Shown in pieces: positions 1 to 6,892 of a stretch of 11,770 bases of DNA (positions within the stretch are counted from its first letter, which is position 1; every line of letters begins with the position of its first letter). The stretch covers positions 1-11,770 of the forward strand of contig JAAAUF010000712.1 in NCBI GenBank assembly GCA_015499985.1. Direction: 5' to 3'. The position numbers and the translations under genes are program-made. Origin of the DNA: Haplosporangium gracile. Its lineage: Eukaryota; Mortierellomycota; Mortierellomycetes; Mortierellales; Mortierellaceae. A model generated the notes under the pieces. That model did not search any database, was not told the origin of the DNA, and saw only the letters and a list, made by a program, of their open reading frames with translations.

Positions 1-179
1 GAGGAGAAGAAGGAGGAGGCCAAGGAGGAGTCTGATGACGATATGGGATTCGGTACGTTTTCAATTGCGTTTTGTTCATAGAAGCAGGAACATTGTTTGT
101 TGATCTGGCTTATTGCATTGTGTTCCTAACTCCCCTTTCTTTTTTTTTTTCTACTCACTTTCTAGGTCTCTTCGATTAA
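1..179 (+). CDS. Acidic ribosomal stalk protein (P1/P2 or P0), C-terminal end, partial
   Basis: Two exons, 1-52 and 166-179, are separated by a 113-bp GT-AG intron with a CTAAC branch-like site at 126-130. Spliced, they encode an acidic Glu/Lys stretch followed by SDDDMGFGLFD and a TAA stop at 177-179. That ending is the signature C-terminus shared by the eukaryotic 60S stalk proteins P0, P1 and P2. In the family this tail recruits translation elongation factors to the GTPase centre of the large subunit. The intron splits the Gly codon just before the final Leu-Phe-Asp, so the last three residues sit on a 14-bp coding piece. Only 21 residues are visible, which is too few to tell P1, P2 and P0 apart. 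The rest of the gene lies left of the window. Confidence 0.93.
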
Positions 180-630
180 ACAATCATTCTCCACCACCAC
201 CACCACCAACCCTCTGAATAAAAAGCACGGCTTCTCGCCTACTGCCTATCCTTTCAAACAGATTTTTCTCTCTCCCGTCTGTTTGCCTGCCTGCTTGCCT
301 ATTGCCGTCGGTTGGATATTTCTCAGCTTCGCAGGATTACCGGATTTGCCTGCATCGTGATCAAGGATCAGGGATCGTGGATTAGGAACAGGAATCAAAT
401 ATCAGGAATGAACAAATGGCACTTATTCGATCACACGAAGGCCAATTGAGTTGGGCTCCTTATTGGTTTCATCAGCGACATCCTGGAGCCTTGCAAAAGG
501 ATGAAGAGAGAGATATGAAGCTATTGAAATATCAGAATATAATGACGGACGCAAGAACTACAAAAAGACTCGAATTTAAGAAAAAAGGTCAAGGACTAAA
601 GTGGGCGAAGGCATTAGTTCCCTTGCCTCT
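180..630. other. Intergenic space between two convergent genes
   Basis: This stretch holds the 3' UTRs of the stalk-protein gene (+) and the SANT/U-box gene (-). Visible content is a (CCA)n run near 191-209, a TGCC-rich stretch near 283-306 and an imperfect series of GGATCA/GGAATCA-like units near 360-405. An open frame at 416-658 on the + strand resembles nothing I know and overlaps the end of the minus-strand gene, so I do not call it. AATAAG on the minus strand near 463 is a possible variant poly(A) signal for the SANT/U-box gene. Confidence 0.5.
217..222 (+). terminator. Poly(A) signal of the stalk-protein gene
   Basis: AATAAA lies 38 bp after the stop codon, directly behind a short CCA-repeat tract. 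The position fits the 3' UTR of the upstream + strand gene. No cleavage site can be seen directly. Confidence 0.55.
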
Positions 631-652
631 TTACATGTTCACGATTTTGTCC
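631..652 (-). CDS. Terminal 22-bp micro-exon of the SANT/U-box gene
   Basis: Exon 6 ends TAC-AG at 774, directly before the donor GTAATT. The next acceptor, TATAG, ends at 653. The join makes an Arg codon (AG+G) followed by Asp-Lys-Ile-Val-Asn-Met and TAA at 633-631. The added residues extend the final U-box helix (EYRDKI), as this family expects. If the 121-bp intron is retained, TAA inside the donor stops the protein right after the same Arg, six residues shorter. Splicing is therefore supported by sequence logic but not proven. Confidence 0.72.
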
Positions 653-3079
653 CTATAATGGAGCGGTTTACATAAAGAGAAAACAGGAGTTTGTGAGTTC
701 ATCGATTGAATACGCACTCGCCAGGGGCCAAAAGACTATCATTCGTTGTATCAAACGCCAGTCGATAAATTACCTGTACTCGTCGATGTTCTCAAAGGTC
801 AAGACGGTAAGATCGCGCTTGGTCATGGGCTTCTTGGAAATGGGGCAAATGTTCCTGGTAGCGCCATCCTGCAAGAGGCATCGGAGCCAGCTGTCGTATC
901 CCATGACATGTCCGTACTTTGAGATCGCAGGCTTCTCGACAACTTCCAATGTAATAGGATCAATAAAGCCAGGCAACGGGTTCGTGGGGTCCACCTCGTC
1001 TGCATCATCATACTCTTCGTCCTCTGCACCATTCTCGCTTCCAACTCCTCCAGGCGAAGACGAGCCCTCGCCACCGTTGGTCGCACTTTCGGCAGCGATC
1101 GCCGCAGCTCGAGTCCTGGTACGCTTGGTCGTGCTCCACTTGGCCATGTAAGATCCTGAATCATCGCAGTCGAATTCTGAGATATCCGAAGAGTCGTCGC
1201 TGTTGTATCCACGTCTCTTGCGCTTGTTGCGACTTGCTGCGGCTGATGTTTTGGGTTCCTTGGGTGCCTTGGGAACCTTGCCTGGCTTTGGTAGTTTGGG
1301 TTCTTTGGGGATCTTGGGAGCCTTGGGAGCCTTGGGTGGTTTTGGCTCTTTCGGGGCTTTGACGACTACAGGTTTCTCCTCGCCTGGAACGTGTACTTTG
1401 TTGTGGGTTCTGAACTCCTTGGTAGTTTCGCCGTTAGCGCCCTTCTTGTCAAACAAGTAGTGGGCTTTGCCCTTCTCGTCCAAGACATAGTTGGGATCCT
1501 GGATCTGATTCGTCTCTACCATCAGTCGGTAGTAGTTCGAGCACTGTTTGTGGGCACAGTGAGAAATCGAATAATCAATAAGCTGATTCGGTTGTTTGCA
1601 GATGGCTTGATAAGTACAAACGCAACAGAGTCATATTAACAATTACCTGGTAACCGACACGACCGGGGATAGTCATGGAAAAGAGGCCCCACTGTCCGTT
1701 GGCACCAATCTCCTCCAAGCGCTCGTGGAACAACAACTGCTCATCCTTTGTCCAGGCGCCCTTACGTTGGACCTCTCCAGGCGCATTGAATCGATAATAG
1801 TAGGTGTTAGGCTTCTTGTCGATAGCGGCATAAGCCTTAATACGAGCGTCAGACCATCCTTCAAACGCCTTGGAGGCATCCACCTTGTTCTCCTGAATTT
1901 GCTTTAACGCCTCGTCCAATCCTAAGCGGCCGCCCATACGATACTGCCTAATAATTGAAGAAAAAAATGAGATACTAATTAATTCACTGTTACCTCAACA
2001 CATGGGCAACCTTGTTCATGAATGAGTGGACACTTACTTCTTCATATGGGCAGTGGTGCGCATGCGAGGAGCCTCTCTGCGCTTTTTCAGATGCTCCTCG
2101 TAGCGAGCACGCTGCTGGTCATCCATGACAGTGACGGTCGCAGGCTTGTGGTTGCGGATGGCAATGATGCGTCGAATCTTTTCCAGGTATCCAAGAGTAC
2201 TGAACTGAACAAACACATCGTCTTCGTCGTTGGCACAGTCCTCTAGGGCCTCGTCAATTTCGGCCTCCACCAAATAGCCGTAATGCGACTTCAGCTTCTT
2301 GTAACGCCTCTGCTTCTCCTTTTCCTCGTAGGCGGCGAACTAGAAGGAGGGGTGATTCAGTGGAAATTGTCATTCATCAATCTCAGGCTGTTTTAGATTG
2401 GTAATGGGAACACTACGGTTGCAGCTTGTTCTGGTTCTCGAGTGTGTCATTACCTGACGCTGCTGGAAGGCTACACGCTGCTGGATAATGTCCATCTCCT
2501 TCTCAGTCACATCCTGCTCAAAGACACGCTCCTTGCGGACCTTCTGAATGTTGTCACTAGAGATATTAAATTATCAGAAACATGAATCAGGTCTATGTAA
2601 AAAAACTGACCGAATTCAGTGCTTCACAGAGCATTTGTACAATTGTACCATTGAGTAATACACCACCACTTACATGTTCTCCTTGTTTTCTTCGCCGTCA
2701 TCGTTCTCGGAGCCGTCCTTGCTGGTATCGTTCTCGGCATTGAGAGCAGCCTCCTTCTCGGCCTCACGCTGCCTGACCAATAATTGAAGCATGTTGACAG
2801 GGCGAGTGTCACACAACACTGGCTTCAAAGTCGGTTTCGGGAAGACATTTTTGATTCGACCTATTCTCCCACCGTCAAGCAAAAGTCAATATTGCAACAA
2901 CTTGTTAGCCAAGCGTCTCTGTGTGACTAGCAATAGAAAAAAAGTCGATGGCAGAGATGCTGAAAAAGGTATTTGGTCTCCATACTGTATTCATATTCCT
3001 TGCGGAAGACGGTGCAGCGAGCCTTTTCGCTCCCGACGGAGGGGGAGTTTGAGCGTGAGCTGTTGCTTGAGTTAGCCAT
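631..3079 (-). CDS. SANT/Myb-domain and U-box-like nuclear protein, 592 aa, seven exons
   Basis: Exons on the minus strand are 3079-2986, 2860-2674, 2556-2454, 2339-2038, 1947-1647, 1543-774 and 652-631 (1779 bp including stop). All introns are GT-AG, 103-125 bp, and phases match at every junction. The start is the first ATG of an open first exon rich in Ser/Asn. Residues 33-228 are charged and largely helical, with a possible small helical bundle at about 177-220. Residues 291-340 form a Myb/SANT repeat: GAWTKDEQ, then GANGQWG, then IPGRVGYQ spliced to CSNYYR, with Trp294 and Trp315 as two of the usual core aromatics. A Pro-Lys repeat follows (391-427), then the basic cluster NKRKRR (435-440, NLS-like) and an acidic Ser-rich linker. 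Residues about 519-592 match the U-box pattern (PGFIDPIT, then MGYDSWL, then CPISKKPM, then LTFENIDEYRDKI). U-boxes act as E2-binding ubiquitin-ligase domains, so a chromatin-linked E3 role is inferred, not shown. I cannot name a characterised orthologue. Confidence 0.85.
1250..1360 (-). repeat. In-frame 9-bp Pro-Lys repeat
   Basis: The stretch encodes 37 residues made almost entirely of Lys-x-Pro-Lys units (KAPKEPKPPKAPKAPK and similar), from imperfect 9-bp units. It sits between the SANT domain and the NLS-like cluster. The composition recalls histone H1 tails and other DNA-binding linkers. That likeness is compositional and does not show homology. Confidence 0.85.
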
Positions 3080-3371
3080 GCTCGAGGAGGTGATGTTTCA
3101 ATCGTTGAAGGGTGTGAAGAAGATGGATGTAGAACACAAAACTCAGGGACTTGAAAGCCAAAACAAAAATAAAGGACGCGTTTCTCACGTGACATGTGTG
3201 TCCCCCCCTTTTTTTTCTTTTTTTCTTTTTTTTAGAGCATGAATCGCGTGGCTCAAGGATATCAGTTGTTTCGCAAGGTCAAGTAACAGCCTCCTCAAGA
3301 AGTAAAGGACAAGAAGCGACCTCAATGATATGTAAAGACGCTGTGGTGAGTATCATGAAATGAGCGAAAAA
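3080..3371. other. 5' region of the SANT/U-box gene
   Basis: No gene is supported here. The stretch contains the E-box and a C-run followed by long T-runs (3201-3234). From about 3241 there is sequence with faint likeness to the Lys-rich linker region of the intact GNAT gene's exon 4. That likeness is too weak to annotate, so the left limit of the pseudogene is uncertain. Confidence 0.4.
3186..3191. promoter_or_regulatory. E-box (CACGTG) upstream of the SANT/U-box gene
   Basis: On the minus strand the site reads GTCACGTGA, about 107 bp before the start codon of the SANT/U-box gene. GTCACGTG is the classic target of Cbf1/USF-type bHLH factors in fungi. A pyrimidine-rich tract (about 3201-3234 on the + strand) lies just upstream of it. 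The palindrome could serve either side, but the neighbour on the other side is a pseudogene. Confidence 0.4.
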
Positions 3372-3843
3372 GCCTTGCAATTGCCATTCTGGCGCCTCTT
3401 CTCGCTCCAGCACCAACCAAATCTGGGAACCAACTTTATATTCGCATCAACGATTATCCCTGCACTATTATTGCCGTGACTCCAGAACTAGAGAGACGGT
3501 CAATCGACTCGCTCTTGGCAGAAAATAACAGGAAGTTGCAGCTAGGATTTTTCGCAAGGTCGAGGGTAACAATAGCAAGGGACTTGACGTCGGAGTCAAG
3601 GGAGGGCGTGATTGCCTACGACAAAGACTGAGCAAAGCCTTCACCGAAGCAGGGTTGAAGGACTATCTGGCGCTCAAGGCATGAGGTGGACAAAACAAGA
3701 TTTCTACGTTGTGTGAAGTGACGAGCGATCGGAGTCTTGATGTCTGATTTGGTCGTACGGACGATCTATGCGAACGACGCCACCAAGTCGTTGATTAACA
3801 TCTTGTTTCCCAAGGACTGCCAGCATATGGACGCCTCTTTTGG
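3372..3843 (+). pseudogene. Decayed copy of the 3' half of the GNAT/Eis-like gene
   Basis: The stretch aligns in order with the intact gene from about 5660 to 6153. Shared islands include IRINDYP, VTPELE, FFRKVEGN, KGL, LKDYLA and, near the end, ILFPK followed by QH. It cannot encode a protein. A base is missing near 3553, which shifts the frame in the FFRKV region. The codon matching an Arg of the intact gene (CGA) is TGA at 3682-3684. About 35 bp covering the segment APLTFNNLLTGER are gone, and a further stop follows. No counterpart of exons 1-3 is visible upstream. It is a 5'-truncated paralogue relic, in the same orientation as the intact gene. Confidence 0.88.
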
Positions 3844-3894
3844 AAACCATCGTAACGTAACTTAAAAGCGATGACATAAACTAAGCTAACGTCC

Positions 3895-3916
3895 AAAAAA
3901 AAAAAAAAAAAAAAAA
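3895..3916 (+). repeat. A22 homopolymer tract
   Basis: A run of 22 A residues starts about 50 bp after the end of the upstream GNAT relic, followed by GAGAGAG. It is either a simple low-complexity tract near the promoter of the intact gene or the remnant of a poly(A) tail. The sequence alone does not decide. Confidence 0.8.
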
Positions 3917-4162
3917 GAGAGAGTCGGGCGGATTTCAAGGTTGGAGCATCATGTCTCACGCTCCTGCAACTTCTTAAACTCCATGCAGTTCAACCACGAT
4001 GCCAATCGGCGGTAAAAAGGACAGGGGGCAAATAAAAGCAGGAGCGGCGGCAACGGACTTTTCAGCCGAGAGATAAAAAGCAGCGCAGCAAAAATATGAT
4101 GCCTTTCTTTTTTCGCTTCTTCGACCCTTTCCTTCCACAACCACTTCCTACACAAGCAAAAC
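3917..4162 (+). promoter_or_regulatory. Probable promoter and 5' UTR of the intact GNAT gene
   Basis: A TATA-like GATAAAAAG lies at 4072-4080 and AATAAAAG near 4031. A CT-rich tract (about 4103-4156) leads into the start context AAAACATGG. CT-rich tracts just before the start are common in fungal promoters. No specific regulator site is evident. Confidence 0.4.
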
Positions 4163-6156
4163 ATGGCCAATATCCACGCTGCCGTCACCCCCAGGACAAG
4201 AACCGTTGATCTCGGCGATGGACTCATCATGCGCTGGTCCACCAAGGCTGATTCGAATCACGTCGAGGAACTCGTGGGAGACTCCTTCAGGGTAAAGTGC
4301 CACCACGCTTCGTAATAACGCCTCCTTTTTTTTTTACGTGGATTTGAGAGGCTCTGCACGTATGCTTTTAATGAATCCTATATACTGACCTCTCATCTTT
4401 TCTTCTCTGCTTAAAATTTCAGTGGATACTCTTTGGCCAACCCCTCGAGCCCGGTGTCATCCCTCCTCCTAACGGAATCCTTAGCACTGCCGCGGTATGG
4501 CAACAAATGGCCTGGTCGATATTGACCTTTGTGATAATTGCGGGATTCATAAACCAACACTAGATGTCATGTCTGGATGCTACTCTACTTTATTACAGCA
4601 CAAAACTTACGCTCCCTGTGTGCTTTCTTTTTTGCTCCCCTTTGTTCCCTTTTCTAGAGACGACTACTGTCAGGAGTGAATGCGACGATGAGCGAGTTTG
4701 ACTATGCACTGGTCGAGGATACAAAGTGCAAGGGCACTGACAAGAACCCTATCGTCGCCTGCGTCTCCATCCAACGTGTTCGTGCCTACTATGGATCTCT
4801 CAAACTGTTCTTTGGCAAGCCCGAATTAATTGCCACCAACCCTGAGTACCGCAACCGAGGTCTGGTCAGGAAGTTGATTTATGAGATGATCCACCCTGAG
4901 TCTGAAGCCCGTGGCGACTCTCTCCAGTTCATTTCAGGGATTCCCCATTTCTATCGGTAAGGATGGTGGAGTGCGTGTGCAAATGACTGAGTTCTGTTAA
5001 AGTCAGTTGGCACAGGCGAAAAGGCAACTCTTGTTATATCATCATCTTTGCCCTTATGAGTCTAAAATGGCGTCCATTATTTTTATGCGTGGGTGTATAT
5101 TTTAGCCAATTTGGGTATGAATACGCGATGAGCTCCTTTGGAACCAGCTCGATCAAGAACGTCCAGTCTCTGCCATCCTTGCCAAAGGGCAAGATCGAAC
5201 CATTTATCCTTCGAAAGGCGACCGTTGCCGATATCCCCTACCTCCTCAAGTTGAGCGAGCGAGAGAGCGTGAACCCTAAGACATCTGTCGGACTTTTCTA
5301 TGGCCCTGAGTACTGGCAATACACCATCCATGATTATGTGGACATCATGGAGAATAAGTACGCCGCGCCTAGAGACAACTACATCTTTGTCGATGCCGCT
5401 ACAGGCAAGGATGTCGGTTTCGCCATCGTCAGTCATGTTGTTGGTCTTAAAGTGGAAGCCATTGCGTTGGATAAGGAGCAAGCGCTGTCATGGAACGATG
5501 TCCTGTTCCCTGTCCTGAGACAGATTGTCGCGAAGAAGAAGGCCAGTCTAGAGGAGAAGAAGAGCAAAACCACGGACACAGAGGCCACCCAGGCCATCAA
5601 AACGGACGGTTCCCCGATGCTGCTTCAGATCCACCCCGACCACCCTGCCTACGCCCTTCTGGGGACACTTGTTTCGCCCCCTCAGGACAAGCCAGCATTC
5701 CGCCTCATGGTCCGCATCAACGACTACCCGCAGTTCATTCGCACCGTGACACCTGAGCTGGAGAAACGCTTGGCCGAGTCACCCATGGCTGGATTGTCAG
5801 GAAAGTTGCAGTTTGACTTTTTCCGCAAGGTAGAGGGTAACAAGGCCAAGGGGCTCGAAATCGAGTTCAAGAAGGGCAAGCTAGTCGAGGTCAAGGACTG
5901 GGCCAAGCAGTTGCCCGAGAAGGATGTGAAGGACTACCTGGCGATCAAGGCACGAGGCGAGGAGGACCAGATCCCTACGTTGTATAAGGCGTCGCTTGCT
6001 CCTTTGACGTTCAACAACCTCTTGACGGGAGAGAGAAGTTTCCGTGATTTGATTTGGTCCCATGGCGAGACGACTTACACGAATGATGCGACCAGGTTGT
6101 TGATCGACATCCTCTTCCCCAAAGCCGATCAACACCTCGATACCTTCTACTGGTAA
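4163..6156 (+). CDS. Eis-like GNAT acetyltransferase with C-terminal SCP2-like domain, 516 aa
   Basis: Four exons, 4163-4291, 4423-4494, 4658-4956 and 5106-6156, are joined by GT-AG introns with matching phases (1551 bp). The first ATG has a good context (AAAACATGG). Residues 1-180 form an N-terminal GNAT domain. It holds the acetyl-CoA loop region NPEYRNRGLVRKLI (128-141) and the motif ISGIPHFYR (159-167) spliced to QFGYEYAM. Residues about 198-312 fit a second, degenerate GNAT half, opening with ILRKATVADIPYL. From about 338 the pattern HPAYALLG, MVRINDYPQF, VTPELEKRL, FFRKVEG and FNNLLTGERSF fits the SCP2-like C-terminal domain of Eis-type enzymes. The family transfers acetyl groups from acetyl-CoA to amines; the fungal substrate is unknown. 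In mycobacterial Eis the C-terminal carboxylate helps catalysis, and here the chain ends Phe-Tyr-Trp. No signal peptide or membrane segment is seen, so it is probably cytosolic. Relics of the same gene flank it. Confidence 0.88.
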
Positions 6157-6182
6157 ACTGGGGAGAGGTTTTTTTTTGAACA

Positions 6183-6188
6183 AATAAA
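6183..6188 (+). terminator. Poly(A) signal of the GNAT gene
   Basis: AATAAA lies 27 bp after the stop, behind a T-rich tract. A second AATAAA at 6342-6347 may be a backup site or may belong to the edge of the downstream relic. Confidence 0.6.
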
Positions 6189-6356
6189 ATAGACGAGTAG
6201 TGTTATGTTTGACGTGATAGCAATATTGATGGACAAAGATGTTTGAATTATGGGTTATGAGTCAATGTTGGTGGTGGCAACAAATGTCGATTGGTTATCC
6301 TACGCACGTACCAGCGAGTGTAACAAGAGTTAAAAAGGTCTAATAAAAATATCTTG

Positions 6357-6581
6357 TCTCTCATCGTCATTATTCTTTTACTTTCTTTGTTCACTGCCAA
6401 CCATTACGGACGTGTCGTCGACAGCAACCTGTTCTTTAAAAAACCAGGCATCATTGCGATCGACTTGGAATATCGACATCGCGAACTAGCCAGACGATTG
6501 CTCTTGGGGATGAGTACATCCAGAATTGGAAGCTCAGGAAGATGTTCTTCGTTTTGTTGCTGGGAAGCGGAACTTTTATCG
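6357..6581 (+). pseudogene. Frameshifted relic of GNAT exon 3
   Basis: The translated stretch NLFFKKPGIIAIDLEYRHRE matches LKLFFGKPELIATNPEYRNRG of the intact enzyme in spacing. After one extra base near 6520 the match continues in the next frame as EAQEDVLRFVAGKRNFYR against EARGDSLQFISGIPHFYR. Similarity to the upstream part of exon 3 (the IV..HYG segment) extends to about 6357. At the position of the exon 3 donor, CG|GTAAGG of the intact gene reads CG|GCGAGG. No exon 4 counterpart follows. It is a fragment truncated at both ends, in the same orientation as the intact gene. Confidence 0.82.
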
Positions 6582-6823
6582 GCGAGGAGGGATGGGATCG
6601 TCAGCAGAAGACTCCACGATAAAGAATGTTAGGGAGGGGAGAGATGGAGGATCAATGTCGAAGAGCAAACTAAAGTTTTTTTTTTCCCTACACCTCTTCC
6701 GTGTCTATCTAGTCAGTTTGGAAATGAGGACGCAATGTGCTCATTCGTTTCCTGAACTTGGTCCAAAGAGCCCCCCACTCTTCATAAGGCGACAGCAGAG
6801 CAGCTAAGAAAAAATATGCTTAA

Positions 6824-6829
6824 TTTATT
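6824..6829 (-). terminator. Distal poly(A) signal of the Ser-rich gene
   Basis: AATAAA on the minus strand, 63 bp beyond the stop codon of the 883-residue protein gene. Confidence 0.5.
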
Positions 6830-6853
6830 TGAATGCAAAGAGTGTTTGTTTGG

Positions 6854-6859
6854 TTTATT
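6854..6859 (-). terminator. Proximal poly(A) signal of the Ser-rich gene
   Basis: AATAAA on the minus strand, 33 bp beyond the same stop codon. Two signals in tandem suggest possible alternative 3' ends. Confidence 0.5.
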
Positions 6860-6892
6860 GAAACAGTTGTAGAAAGACAATTGCAGGAAGCC

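Larger units (their letters stand above)
6582..6892. other. Intergenic space between the GNAT relic and the Ser-rich gene
   Basis: No gene is supported. The stretch contains a T-run at about 6676-6685 and, at its right side, the 3' UTR of the minus-strand gene. Short open frames here are uninterrupted only by chance. Confidence 0.5.

Noticed and set aside
416..658. Open frame of 80 codons on the + strand between the stalk-protein and SANT/U-box genes.
   Set aside because: It resembles no known family and overlaps the last exon of the minus-strand gene. It lies in 3' UTR sequence with no promoter signal, so chance is the simpler explanation.
1203..1460. Gly/Leu-rich open frame on the + strand.
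   Set aside because: It is the antisense shadow of the Pro-Lys repeat in the SANT/U-box gene.
3949..4245. Minus-strand open frame with a hydrophobic stretch over the start of the GNAT gene.
   Set aside because: It overlaps exon 1 and the CT-rich leader of the well-supported + strand gene, and its hydrophobic part is the reverse of the leader's base composition.
6354..6632. Uninterrupted 92-codon frame that could be read as a small real gene.
   Set aside because: Only its middle part matches the GNAT exon. The match jumps to another frame near 6520, and the start lies in a hydrophobic AT-rich stretch. A frameshifted relic explains it better.
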